Source: Rhopalosiphum padi | Taxonomy: Eukaryota; Arthropoda; Insecta; Hemiptera; Aphididae | Assembly: GCF_020882245.1 (NCBI RefSeq) | Contig: NC_083598.1 | Coordinates: 76,513,714 to 76,577,713 of the forward strand | Length of the DNA: 64,000 nucleotides | Direction of reading: 5' to 3' | Shown here: one piece after another, positions 25,476 to 37,900 of the stretch | Layout of the letters: the number at the start of each line of letters is the position of its first letter | Position numbering within the stretch: the first letter of the stretch is position 1 | Notes under the pieces: model-generated | What the model was told of the DNA's origin: nothing | Seen by the model: only the letters and a program-made list of their open reading frames with translations | The model's database searches: none | Program-made: the position numbers and the translations under genes

Positions 25476-25743
25476 CTAGTGTGTAGCGTCGGGTTGGCAA
25501 GGTATATCGGCCTACCGAGTTTTAGGATTTCTAACTTTGATTGTAGTAACTACTGTATTACTGCATAGTTTAATAATTCGATTCAATTACAGTTTCTACT
25601 AACGTTTCATGTTTGTACTAATTTATCATTATAAAAAAAAAAAAAAATTATGACCAATAAACTCTCATAACCGGTTCATATTTTGAGCTGCCCACCGAGT
25701 TTTACTCGGTAACTCACCGGGTCAATCTGGCCCTGTAAGTATG
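25476..25743. mobile_element. hAT-like miniature inverted-repeat element with target duplications
   Basis: The right end (about 25,690-25,735), read on the minus strand, begins CAGGGCCAGATTGACC and continues GGTGAGTTACCGAGTAAAA. CAGGGCC is the classic hAT terminal motif. The left end (25,484-25,526) begins TAGCGTCGGGTTGGC and continues through GGTATATCGG to CTACCGAGTTTTA, a diverged copy in inverted orientation. The 8 bp outside the left end (25,476-25,483, CTAGTGTG) match the 8 bp outside the right end (25,736-25,743, TAAGTATG) at five positions, as expected for an old hAT 8-bp duplication. The 252-bp element has no coding capacity and would need a transposase in trans. Confidence 0.6.
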
Positions 25744-27990
25744 TGATCAAAACTATAAATCGATGCTTGGCACTGTGATATCGCTCAATTGTAACATAAT
25801 GTAACGAAATTTAAAACTATTAATTAATATCGTTATTGATAAATAAATCGATTTTGAAGTTATGACAATATTTTATAAACACGAACTTTTTTATCATATT
25901 TATTGATACATCTCATTTTTACAGCGCATGTGAACAATCTCAAAACTATTTTATTGCCTCATTTAAAGTTTTTAGTTGTGGAATTTCAGTGGGTTGCGTT
26001 TACGCATAAGGTCGTATAATTTAAAATTGTGCTCCACACAAGTATTTCTATTCGAAAAAATTATTATTATTCGGTATCTATACTGAGCAATATTTTGCGA
26101 AACATATTCCTAGTAATACGTGGGATTTTATGACGAAAAATAAACATAATTTTGTGTAAAGAACCCACTGGATGAAATTTGATAGAAAACGTGTTGATGT
26201 TAGGTATATAACGCATATTATACGGAAAATGTTTGCTATCAGTAAATATTTTTTTTTATTAAATATTTACGGTTAGTACATTACCAACAGTCACCATAAA
26301 TTTTAACCTTAATATAGGGAGTGTATTATTTTTAATACCAAATTTATCATAAATAATTACCAGGTGTGCTCTTTACATTGTATAAATGGAAGGTGTTAAA
26401 AATGAGTATATCCTAAATTCATCGATTCTGTACTAAATTATAACTTAAGGTAAACAATATTCGTCGCTATAATGTATACTATACATTTATGATAACATTT
26501 ACGCATAGTACTATATAATACAGACTATCGTTTGCTAATAAATATTTATAACCAAAATATGTAAAATATATATTTAAACTTTAACTTTTATTTAAAAATA
26601 TATATTGAGTTTTTATAAAGACATTTACTATAAATCTCAATGTATATTACCAGTTAAGGATATTTAAAAAGTTTTATATTGATTACAAATTCTAACATTG
26701 CTTTTCTATAAACAATCAATGATTTAAATAAATTATAAATATATACGATCAAATATGTATTTGAATTGCTAATTTTTTTTTATTTTGTATTTGACTTTTT
26801 TTTTTGTCTTAAATTTGTCTCATATTATTCAAATATTTGCATAGTAGAATACTTTATATTTATATATTAAATGAGTACTTCATGATTATTTTATTTTAAA
26901 GTATAAATCTATGATGAAAAAAAATAAAAATGAAAGTATTTCTATTATATTTTATGATGCTGTATTATTTGTATCGATCCATTATTAAAAGAAACACAAT
27001 ACATATTAAAATACAATTTTTAATACTATAAATATATTATATTGATAAACAAAGAAAGACATTTTGGATCATCTCCAAAGACTATAATAGTTGATATTTT
27101 TGTTTTAGATTTACTATGTCTACCGAGGAAATGATTAACAATTATATTTATAACTCGACACTATTCAGTTAATAATAATGTACTAGTGTTTTATGCTTGT
27201 ACCTACATATTAATTTTTAAATGTAAAACATTAGTGACGCTATTAAATCGCATATTATAACGCAAAAATAGGGTTAGGATTTTAAGACATTAAAAGTGAT
27301 GATAAAAGCACTTAAAATGTAAAAACGCAAAAAATAAAGCATTTTATACATTATTATGTAAAACAAAGAAATTAAAAAATGTTTTATAATTTCACCAATT
27401 AACTATAATATATTGTATCGGTAACTGTGGATTGACATACAATCTATGTAAGTGTATATGTTTATAGTTTAGATTTTATATATGCATATAATATATACGT
27501 AAGTATAAACTTTATAGAATAGCGATTATGTGGGTACTTTCTAGTATATATTTTTAAACATAACATATCAAACACGCTACTTGTTTTAAAAATCTCTAAT
27601 CGATTTGTATTGAAAGTACGTTCAAAATTATTGTAATAAAGTATATTTATAGAGGGAATAACAAAAATGAAGCATATTTAATTTTAATAGAAATAAAATA
27701 AAATAAATGTACAAAAATTATCTATCTTCGTATCATATAAAAATGTTTTAAAGTAAATCCGAACCCATTACTTCAAGTAATTTACTTATAAATAATAATA
27801 ATAATAATAATAAATAAACAAAAATACACTTACAATTTAGTCACGTAGGTGAATACATGTATAAATATATCTCATATAATGACAGATTAACGTGCATTGG
27901 TTTTCAGCTATTACTCACCTGGAACAAAGAAAAAATATGAACGTCATTAATGATTTATTCTCGTGTGATCGAAGCAAACTTGTGTTTATT
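25744..27990. other. AT-rich gene-free stretch
   Basis: Long A/T runs and TA words; no gene or RNA seen. It contains the AAT microsatellite at 27,790-27,813. A 63-codon frame at 27,892-28,083 lacks any recognisable motif. Confidence 0.6.
27790..27813. repeat. (AAT)n microsatellite
   Basis: About eight tandem AAT units. Confidence 0.85.
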
Positions 27991-28481
27991 AAAGTAGTTT
28001 TCACCTCGACGACTATCCTGGTCCTATTATTATTTTCAAAGAAAAATACCCTTTCGATACCAACCCTTCCCGCCCACCACTAAGAGTTTGCTTTTGTACA
28101 AAGTTTGTTTTCCTCTCTCGCCCAAACCCGAGGTCTTTGAAAGTTCCTCAATAAACCCAAAGTTTACACCAATATTCTCTCTCACTACGTACTTATATAA
28201 TATATATAATCTCGTTCACTGCTCCGCCTTAGTATAATAATATTACCAGGTAAAATTTAGTTACGCGCGTATAACTGAGATGAACTCTTGCTCCTGCTCT
28301 CGCTCTCTTGCGATCTTATATATCCTCTGCGCTTGCTCTTTCTTTCTTTCTTTCTTTCTTTCGTTGCGCCTGGTCCTAACTAATTTTAAAGTTTTCAGCA
28401 GCATAAATTACACACCGACCACCGCACTGCCTTGTTGCCTGATGTATTATTGTACTCTACGGAATTTTTAACCCCGTCCAA
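27991..28481. other. Pyrimidine-rich patch
   Basis: C/T-rich on the plus strand, with CTCTTGCTCCTGCTCTCGC words (28,285-28,312) leading into a CTTT repeat. No protein recognised in any frame. Confidence 0.4.
28336..28362. repeat. (CTTT)n polypyrimidine tract
   Basis: 27 nt of uninterrupted pyrimidine, mainly CTTT tandem units. Mirror-symmetric polypurine/polypyrimidine DNA of this kind can form a triplex (H-DNA). Confidence 0.85.
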
Positions 28482-28520
28482 AATGTGTATATATATATAT
28501 AAATATATATTATACACATT
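28482..28520. repeat. 39-nt AT-rich inverted repeat
   Basis: Left arm AATGTGTATATATATATA and right arm AATATATATTATACACATT are complementary with few mismatches. Outer AATGTGTAT/ATACACATT pairing is nearly perfect. Possible cruciform. Confidence 0.5.
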
Positions 28521-30150
28521 ATAGCTGGCCGATGAAAAATGTACCGACCTTAAAGTTATTAATGGTCGAACGTGTTACCCAAAAACGTTGCACAAACTTT
28601 AATTTATTTCCTTCACCCTCGCCACTACATCCGTCGTTGTTATATACGCACTTCACTATACATATAAATGTTATAGAACGCACAAGCATAAATAAGTTCC
28701 CATGAAGCCTACACCAACGTCTCCCGAACAAAATACATCGCCGTTTTTATTATTTTTTTTAATCGAATTTTTAACACCACTTCGCTGCTATTAAATACTA
28801 TACTATGTACCTATATAAATATATATTATTGTACACAAATTATAAATTAATTTGCACCGACACACAAAATCGTTTATTATAACAACGTGCATTAATATAA
28901 CTTGTCTATTTATTGTTGAATTTGATGTAAATTAATGATTTAATTTTAATTTAAATTATAATTCATCATAATAATATTATAATTTTAATGCATTGTTATT
29001 TTGTTTTTGTAAATTTGAAAATTATAATTTTTCATACTAAGTTAATATAAAATACCAATTTACTTCTATTATTAGATTAGATTAAGAATATTTTCCATCT
29101 TCTAATATATTTTGATTTAAATGAAACTATTAAGAGGCAAGTAAAATACTAGTTTATAAAATCGTAGTACTTTTTAAATATTTTTATAATAGAAACTCTA
29201 TACACTCTTACATACGTACATATAGGTAAAAAAATATATTTAGATGAAACATAAATGTTTGTTTCATACTTCCAAAATTAAAATGGTTATAATTATTTCT
29301 TATGGGAATCTATATAAACACAAAACAGAAACTATAGATTAGATTCAATTACTCAAAACAAATTAGTATAATATGATTAACGGTCTAGTGAGCAAACTTA
29401 CAGTAAAGTGCACTATTATTTTCTATTATAAGTCAACTATACTCGAAGGTACATATTATATTAAATTATTTATTGAATCTTGTTTTTAATTAATTTGAAT
29501 AATTGTGTAGTTAAAATGTTGAATCTTTTAATTTTTAGCTTAACATAATATGCTGACTATGAGAATAGACTCGAGCTGTAGCGCTACAAGTCGTTTTAAA
29601 ATGTATATTTAAAAAAAAAGTTGTAAACGTTAAAAATAAACGTGAAGCTTGAATGAATTACTATTGCAATTAAAAACTCGGGTACATTTTATAATTACAG
29701 TAAATCACAACTCGTCTTATTAAAACTAATACTGTAATTTCAGTTTGATATTTCGTCTGGTGTAATATATTTAGTTTAATAAAGTGTATATTATAAAACC
29801 TTTCGCTCGGAGAACGCGCGTAGTCTTTCGCCAACGATATTAAATCATACATTTTACTAAAATATCACGTGCGTTTTACTGACGCGTTGATGTATCATTA
29901 TTATATACATAGTACATTCGTTACTTTTTTATTAGTTACTACTATTATTATATTATCATCGTCGTCGTCGTCATAATTATTTTGTTTCAATCCGTGGGAA
30001 AGAGCGTATATGTGTGTGTACCTAACGCCATCATATTATATGCAATATCAGTATCACGCATGTAGGTACATGCACCAGACCTATGTTCTTTTCAAACTGC
30101 GTGGAAACAACGTTAATATTCGAGTATTTTTTGAAAACAAAGCGTAAGGG
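28521..30150. other. AT-rich gene-free stretch
   Basis: Nothing recognised except a perfect 12-bp palindrome TGTAGCGCTACA at about 29,577-29,588 and a short ATC/GTC run near 29,954-29,973. Confidence 0.55.
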
Positions 30151-30710
30151 CTTAAGCGTCTTTACGCCGGTTGCGCTCGACATACCCCGACGCTATATCG
30201 CAGGTATAAACGTACAATAATATTATAGTAATATTTTGTCTTTCCGTTTTCATTGTAAACGAATTCTGTTAAAACAGAAACAACAACAACAAAATAAATA
30301 AATAACCGACCAAACAAACGAACACTTTTATGTCGTACAGTCGGCATAGTATAGGGCAGCGGCGTCGGATTAAAACGTTTTTTTCACTCTTTCACCGTCA
30401 GCCGCCGGCTTTTCGCGTACACGGTTTCCTATATTCTGGCCCCGTACACGATAATATTATTATTATAATACGCGTTTATAATAATATACATAATATTATA
30501 TGGGTGCACGGGAGGACACAATATAATAATATAATACACATAGTACATACAATACATATGCGAATACTACACTCACGCACTTAGAGAAAACTCGGGATAA
30601 TAACACCGCGGCCGATCACAATGCGAACGTATGTATTTGCATAATGTAAGCCCGTCGGCCTGCCAACACAATACACATTCGCTCAGGTGCGAAACTTACA
30701 AAATATTACG
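30151..30710. other. Moderately GC/CpG-rich patch
   Basis: CpG words are scattered among AT runs at about 30,155-30,190, 30,330-30,450 and 30,605-30,690. An 84-codon plus-strand frame (30,330-30,584) has no recognisable motif. Confidence 0.35.
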
Positions 30711-33500
30711 CGTATTATTATAATGACGATGTAGTTCAAGAATCACTATTTTTATACCAGTAATAATATAATAATGTATTAAATATTACACAAACCTACA
30801 ATATATCCTTTTTTAATCGCCGTTCATAAACATTTTAAATATTTTAACTTATATTTTACACGTATATCATCCGATTAATTCGGGATAAATATATTTAAAT
30901 CAATGCACAGGCGGCAGGCGTGGTTTCGGAAAAAAAATGTAAATATCTATATAAATTCAACCGATTTTGTGAATACTTATAGTTGAAAAAGTATAATTTA
31001 AAATCACACTTTCCTTGACCACTAGAAACATGTTTTTAATATTTGTTAGATTATCGTATTATTGTTCGGATAAGCAAAAATAATCTAAATAATATATTTA
31101 TAATATTAAAACGTACATTGGTTTGTTTTGCAAAAATTCAAACTCTAATTTGAATAAATTCTTTATGGTTTTTTCGTTGATGTAACTGATTTGTTTTTTT
31201 AATTAATTTTGTATATTATTACAATTATAATATATTAAACATGAAAATAAGAATACACATTACTAAATCAAAACATAGTACATGAAACACGAAAGTGATA
31301 TTAAGACATGTTGCGAAAGAGAAACCATTCAGTGGCAGTATCACAGAGTTATTAAAATAAAACTTAACCTATTTTCTTTAAAAATAGATCTTTGCGCTTA
31401 TTAATTTTAATCGACGGTAGATATTTTATGGTGACGCTAGGCATGGTATATTGTTAATTAAGTGGATGGTTGATTTGTTAATTTTGAGTGAAATAATTTA
31501 TTATTATTTGTTTAAGTACATATTTTATTATTACAATTTTAAATAGTTTATGATATATAATAACATCTTTGAAAAATAAGCAAAAAAGCTCAATTTATTT
31601 TCGTTTTGGGCGGTTGAGGTATTTCCCTCATCTCCAAACGCGGTTATAGGTTAGGTTTTCCCGACTACGGCACTACGTTACAGCGACGCAGGAAACTGCG
31701 AGCAACAACTGATCTCGATTCTAGTGCGACACATGCTGTGCATATGTCATGTAAATATACATTTATACTCGTATATACCCCATTTTAATGATAATTGATA
31801 ACTAATATATTGTATAATAGTATCTACGGTCATCGTGATATCAATAATAAGTCCAGTGGCCGGAGTCGCTCGATTCCATTGACATTTTATATGCTAATGT
31901 CCAAAGGTTGATTGTGTTCTAAAATCGTGTCGAGTGTTTAATAGTATTTTATTGCTCAAACGATCCAAACACATAGCTTAATGCATTATCATTATCACAT
32001 GTATTAATTTCGGGCCTTGAAAAAGCCACACAAGTTTTGCGCCGGGTAATATAATTGAAAATGAAAAAACAACCCTCGACGAGTGCGTTTGTAGTCAAGC
32101 ACCAATCGTCGTTGGTCCTGGTAACTTCTCAAACACGATCGATTGCTGGCATACCTCACTGCGTCATAATGTATATGGTTACTGCACTACAATATTATTA
32201 CCACGGAATAAAATCGGGGTCTTGCTACCGCTACAGAACGAGTGTCTGAAATTCGGTCACGGTGTAATATATTATTATTCCACGTCTGTTTTTTTTCCGT
32301 TTTCGTCCAGTTAAGCTATAGTATAAATTTATTATAAGTTATAAATTATAACATAATAAACGCTTACGACTGGTATTTCTGATGTAGCAAAATTTATCTA
32401 TAGTAATATGTGATCGAGTGGAGAAAAGTTAAACGCTCTTCGGAACTATATTACGTATATAGTTTACTGTGTGCTGTGGTTTGCGTGTGTATATAGAACA
32501 AACAGCGGGCGAGCTTAAAACAGTTTAAACGTCAATAAATTATAGCGCGCATGACGTTCAAATTATCTTGTTACCAGTTAACAGGACCATTACCGCGACC
32601 ATTGTGTAATAACAGTTAACGACACCTACGCCCGCGCGCGTACCCCATCATTATACAATATACATACACCGACCGCGTAACGCGCTGGCTTTGACGACTC
32701 GTATGTATACCGATATACGTGCGTAAACGACACGCCGAAAATGTTGTTCGACATTTTTATCGTACACGTAAATATTGTAACATTATGGCGAATATACTAT
32801 AATATAATACACTCGACGATAAATATTATTTTACAGTACGCCCCGTGACGAGTAGGCACGTGTGTACATGTACGTATATTATATATATACGACAGAAGCA
32901 CGACGTGTACTTTATTAGTATAGTCGTATAGTAATAATAAATTGTGGTGTTAAAAGGCGGAGGAGACAGATGTCGTGGACAGAGCATTGTTTTTTTTTTT
33001 TTTTTTTTGAGAGGGGGGGTGTCAATCTTTTTTGAGTTGTCAATTATTACGAATTCATTTCCAATGTCTTACAAAACTATTAAAAACGGGATTTCTATAA
33101 AAAATAGAATATTTAAAATCTCAATATGTACCTATAATATACAAGTATACAGATACCTACTATATATGGCTTATTTTTATAAACATTAATAATAATTATT
33201 ATTGTTGTAAAGTTTAAGAACTATGTGATTATTATAATCTATTTTTAAGCTATAAATATAAACACAGATCATGCATATAAATGTAGGTAGTGCAGTATTG
33301 TCATCAACGGTATTGTGTATAATGCATACAAGAGACAAGTGAAGATCGCATGGCATCATAAAGTTTACCGCCGTGCGTTTTTTATCCGACTACGTTTGGC
33401 TTCGGTATTAATCCTAAAGTGTTGGCATCATGCAAATTCAGAGGTACATACATAAAGTTATAACTTATATATTATACAACCGAAACGTTTCACCGTACGG
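30711..33500. other. AT-rich stretch with a small CpG patch
   Basis: Mostly AT-rich. Mildly CpG-richer DNA lies at about 31,600-31,740 and 32,575-32,760 (the latter includes CGCCCGCGCGCGTACC), without coding signal. A poly-T/poly-G junction lies at 32,990-33,019. Confidence 0.5.
32990..33019 (-). repeat. Poly-T run followed by a G run
   Basis: 19 T (32,990-33,008), then GAGA and seven G. On the minus strand this is a C run followed by a long A tail, as at the 3' end of a retroposed polyadenylated transcript. Target duplications and a source gene were not found. Confidence 0.4.
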
Positions 33501-33716
33501 AGATTAATTCGAATTTCGAGAATTAAAACCGTACACGCGCCAGATTGTTTCCGTATCGTTCAAACTTTTCTCCCCCGGCCAAACAACCATCCGCACAACC
33601 GGCAGCCCTTTTTCGGTTTTCTTCGCGGCAATTATCGTAAAATCTCAGCAACAGATAGTACATATATACATAGTGCACACATATACGCCTCACACCTACC
33701 GTATATATACATACGA

Positions 33717-33754
33717 ACACGTATATACATACATATATATATATATATATATAT
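33717..33754. repeat. Alternating TA/CA tract
   Basis: 38 nt of unbroken pyrimidine-purine alternation, mainly TA. Confidence 0.8.
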
Positions 33755-34078
33755 TCGTCTAAGCCGACAACAAACCGCACCACGCGCGTCCAACGTAATT
33801 CTTTAAAACCGCCGCTGCCGCCGAGAAAAGTTTTCTCGCTCGCAACACACACCTCCTCGCCAAAACCCCCACACGCCGCCGACGACGGTGCAGGCGGCAA
33901 ACGGCCCCGGCGGAATCCAGTTTAATTTCAGCACGGACGGAATACGAGAACCCGGAGAGATAAATAACACGCGCGGGATATATCATATTAAAGTTTTGTA
34001 ATATTTCCCGGCAGCACGTATGCGCGGGCGTGTGTGCGTGTGCGCGTGTTCTTATATATACGAAAAGAGTGAGCGACC

Positions 34079-34096
34079 GGGGTGGGGTGGGGGAGG
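34079..34096 (+). other. G-rich cluster, possible imperfect G-quadruplex
   Basis: Runs of four, four, five and two G are separated by single bases. Three long runs plus a GG could form a two-tetrad or bulged quadruplex; a canonical three-tetrad form lacks its fourth run. Confidence 0.3.
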
Positions 34097-34268
34097 ATCT
34101 TGTATAATATAATGTGCCGTATACTGCAGAGGCAGTGGCGGCGGCGGACCGAGGAAATTCATCTTGGAAATATTTTTCTTGTGTACACGCACACGCGGGG
34201 GTGGGAATGACGTTTCCGGATGAATTATCGCCGGCGACCGATGGTAAGTGCGCACCGCGTCCTATCCT

Positions 34269-34271
34269 CGT

Positions 34272-34325
<54 letters not shown>

Positions 34326-34344
34326 ACACATACATATACATACG
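34269..34344. repeat. 76-nt uninterrupted alternating pyrimidine-purine tract
   Basis: Starts CGTGTA, continues as CA repeats (34,274-34,320), then TACACACACATACATATACATACG, with no break in alternation from 34,269 to 34,344. Longest such tract in the window and a strong Z-DNA candidate, inside island G. Confidence 0.9.
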
Positions 34345-34440
34345 ACGAGGGGGCGTGCGTGTTTGTGTCTCACCCTCCCCACCACCGCGGTCTTCCCGCG
34401 CGGGCATTATTTTTCTCCCCGACTTTTTCTCAGAATATTA

Positions 34441-36570
34441 TAGATTAAATTTATAGACAACTATATATATATACACAAGCGTTATTTTTCCCTTCTTATC
34501 TGTTATATTTCATCGGACCGCTCTGTATATTCGCTGTTAAATATTACATCATTACTACGATACGACCAGCCAGCCACTATATAGCCAACCAGTCGAGAAA
34601 GAGAGAGATGAGGATGGGGTATATCTGGGCGAAACGAGGAATTCATAGAGGATCGTCTCGATAATAATGTGGTTTGCCAAACGTTGTATTCTTTTACTTG
34701 GACCGGACGATATTACTGTATATATATATATATATATAAATGGTGTTATTATTATCGTATTTGTTTTTATTTTTTCGTTTGCACCAATTCAGAAGAAGCG
34801 TCGAGGTCGAGATACAATGATAGCAATGATATCTAAACTAAATAGTGTGTTTTTTGTAAATATAGTTTGATTTTTCAAAAGAATATATTTGAAAATATAT
34901 AAACTTGAAATTTGAATGCTTTATTCTGTATATTATCTAATTTTTTATTTAAACGTAAAAAGTGTAAAAACTTTTTTGCGAAGTTTATAAATATTATTTT
35001 TCTAATTAGACTGGTCGTGAAAGAAAATTTCAGAAAATGTAAATTATTGTTTATGTAAAATCTTTTGATTTTTGTTCGTTGTGAATGTTGAAAAAAAAGA
35101 AAAAGAAGCAATTTATTAAAATTATAAGCGCGTACCTAAACTGTTAAATAAAGGGGATGAAAAGAATAAAAAATACCACTAATCGAGAATATTTATTAAG
35201 TAAAAAATCGTCTTGAATCACTGATTAATAATAAACACCTAAATACCTTTTGTTAGCCGAATGAAAAAAAAAATAATAATATTAGCCGGAGAAAACAGTA
35301 AATTAAATTTTTCTTAATTATATAACTAAAGTTTTAAACATTATATTGTATTATGTATTTATATATATTATACAGTACATAGTTCTTGGTGCAGACTAAT
35401 ATAGGGAACTACTTCTTTATAATATATGTATATATAAACACGTGTCTCTCGAGGTTAATATAAAAATGTATCATATATTTTTGTGTTTGTATATATACAG
35501 CGTATAATATGAAGCAGTGGAGAAGCAAATGAACCGGCGAGCAAGAGATTATTTTCCATTTCCGTCTTTCCCCGAAAGCCATACTACAGCAGCAGTATCG
35601 CGCAGGCGAGGAAAACAACCCGTCTGGGACACTGCAGCATGAGAGGCGGACAATGTATCGTCATACGAATATGAAATAGAACCGTGTATATCCGCCGTCC
35701 AGACAAACAATGGTCTCGGCTGCCGCTGTTATTATTATTATTATATTATTGGTGCCATCCATTTGTGTTTATACGGAATATACTATATATAATATATATA
35801 GCGACAACACGCCCCAATGTCGTACGATTTATCGGTGCTCGTTCATCATATTTTGTTCTTACATATATCCTCCAGTTCTATGTGTATTTAATATATGTTT
35901 GTGTGTGCGCGTGTCTGTTGTACATGCGAATGATGTATATATATTTTAACGATATTAAAGACGATCGTTAATATTTTTGTTTTCAGCTTCCGGTCTTTTC
36001 CCGTTGTAGTATAATGATGGAAATCGAGAACCGCCCATTTCTTCCAAAATCGTTTCTGGCCGTGGTTCTTGCCGAAGAAAAAACTCATCGACAAAACAGC
36101 AACATATTATATACTTCACTTTACTGTTTTACAATACGATAAATTATAAAGATATTCCTAACTACCTATATTATAAAAGTACCTATATAATATTAAAAAA
36201 AAAATGCAGCTATTAATTATATTATTCGTTTCCAATCGTAATGGGCACCTCTCTTAGTTATAATTGATATTTGTAAATTGAAGATATACAATGTACACTA
36301 ATCATCTAGGCACATCAATCAAATTTTCCGGCTTATTAAAACATATTATAGTGACGACTGATGACCAGTTATTGATTTCTGTAACTCAGTATAGTTTAGC
36401 GTTTAAATTATAAAAATTAATAAGCTATGGTGTTTATGACGTTTAAAAACGGGGAAGAGGTGGTTAATAATCACACATGATATACTCTACAGAAATCGAC
36501 AAACGAATTTTTCGATAATTTTAATAGGGCGTATAGATTCATTATAATTATTTGTAATAATATACATTCT
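34441..36570. other. AT-rich gene-free stretch
   Basis: No gene recognised. It contains a purine tract at 34,594-34,612, a TA run near 34,717-34,737, and short GC-richer DNA at about 35,520-35,720 with no identifiable coding exon. Confidence 0.5.
34594..34612. repeat. GAGA-rich tract
   Basis: GAGAAAGAGAGAGATGAG just beyond island G. Resembles GAGA-factor binding clusters. Confidence 0.4.
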
Positions 36571-36922
36571 ACCGAAGCAGACCGCGGAGAGATTGAGGTA
36601 GTATCGTCATACAGCAACACCCTATTTTCATTTTATACAGGGACAGGAGCATCTGGGGAGAACGTCCGCTCCGAAGATTTATCACGGTAGCGGCCATCAT
36701 TTTTAGCACGAACGTCACGTACCTGCTGCAGCACTATCAGCCGTCTCCTCCTCTGCGGCGGTAGTAATAATATTGATGATAATAATAATAATAATGATGG
36801 AAATGATATAATAATATATACGCACTGGAAAAAAGTATCACCACCGACTACTATCGTCCATGTACGGCGTAGGTACGCGTATTATTATACGACAAGGTAC
36901 ACGTGCGACAGTGGCGGAGCTC

Positions 36923-36960
36923 ATAATAATAATAATAATAGTAATAATAATAATAATAAT
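36923..36960. repeat. (AAT)n microsatellite, interrupted
   Basis: Twelve or so AAT units interrupted once by a G. A shorter AAT run lies at about 36,779-36,795. Confidence 0.85.
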
Positions 36961-37374
36961 ACAACTACGAACGCGGCAAGTATAAGCGCTGGTCGTAAAT
37001 CGTCGCGTCGTTGCGGGACGCGTATCGAATACGATCGCAGCAGTAAAAGCACCTTATATATTATTATATATTATTTATATACGGCGTGGCACGGTGGCTG
37101 CCGTGTACCTATATATATATAGGTAGAAAGAAAAGCTTTTCTGGTGAAAAAAAGACGTTTGGCGGTACGTATACGTATAGCGCGGGTGGCGGCGACGAGG
37201 TGAGCGAACGCGCCCGGGACCGCATCGTTTCCGGATTTGAATAAATAACGTATAAATATCGACGAGCACGTATAACGTCTCACTTGATAATATTATTATT
37301 ATTGTTGTCGTTGTTACTATTATTATATTTCTTTTTTCAGTTTCTATATCTTTTCTCTCTTTTTCCTTCGTCTT

Positions 37375-37375
37375 C

Positions 37376-37406
<31 letters not shown>
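37375..37406. repeat. (AT)n microsatellite
   Basis: About 13 AT units, then TGTATG. Confidence 0.85.
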
Positions 37407-37455
37407 AAGACTATAATGCCACATATATTATACTATATATTATAATTTATTATTT

Positions 37456-37505
37456 ACGCGCGTGCGCGTGCACACACACACACACACACACAAACGCGCG
37501 CGCGC
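37456..37505. repeat. CG-(CA)n-CG alternating tract
   Basis: ACGCGCGTGCGCGTG, then about eleven CA units to 37,492, one break at 37,493, then ACGCGCGCGCGC to 37,505. CG dinucleotides flank the CA repeat on both sides, the most Z-DNA-favourable arrangement in the window. Confidence 0.9.
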
Positions 37506-37900
37506 TCTAGCCAGGTCTCGCGTGTAACGCAATATCTAATATAATAATAATAATATAAGACTTATAATATTTTATATTATCATTTATATATGTATACTCC
37601 TCGTATATATGCACGCACGGAAATGAAGATATTTCACCGGCGATATATAAATCGTTTGCGCCGGCGATTTATTACGTGTAGGTGACGCGAACCCCTCACA
37701 CTCCCCCGGGCGATGCAGGAATTCGAAAATCATATTAAAATACCGAACGCGCGAGCTGCACACCATGATAATATAATACTACGTAGGTATAATAAGAGCG
37801 CCGAGTAATACGGCGGTTCATCATCACGTGGGCTCTCGCGCGCCGGTTAGACGTATAGTTATACACACTGCTCGCCGCCGTGTATATAATATAGTAATAT

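Larger units (their letters stand above)
33501..34440. promoter_or_regulatory. CpG/GC-rich island G with long Z-DNA-prone tract
   Basis: GC/CpG-rich island carrying a TA/CA alternating tract (33,717-33,754), a G-rich cluster (34,079-34,096), GGCGGCGG words (34,138-34,146) and the longest alternating tract in the window (34,269-34,344). A minus-strand frame of 208 codons (33,759-34,385) is largely repeat-encoded (Val-Cys from the CA/TG tract) and matches no family. The regulatory role is inferred. Confidence 0.33.
36571..37900. promoter_or_regulatory. CpG-rich island cluster H
   Basis: Several short GC/CpG-rich blocks (about 36,580-36,770, 36,840-36,915, 36,965-37,040, 37,080-37,270, 37,490-37,520 and 37,620-37,890) are interleaved with AAT and TA microsatellites. 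The Z-DNA-prone tract at 37,456-37,505 lies within it. No recognisable protein on either strand. Confidence 0.28.

Noticed and set aside
31648..31660. TTAGG-like words as interstitial telomeric repeat
   Set aside because: Only one or two TTAGG units occur here and at 9,445 and 44,187; no tandem array.
34225..34443. Several overlapping open frames with His-Thr or Cys-Val runs
   Set aside because: They are translations of the CA/TG repeat in different frames; the rest of each frame has no protein character. The same holds near 10,765-11,134 and 60,890-61,449.
35984..36010. TTTTGTTTTCAG as a splice acceptor
   Set aside because: Acceptor-like words are frequent in T-rich DNA, and the following frame is stopped within about 20 nt (CCCGTTGTAG).
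36594..36603. TGAGGTAGTA, identical to the let-7 seed region
   Set aside because: The following bases diverge from let-7 and no complementary arm lies within 100 nt on either side.
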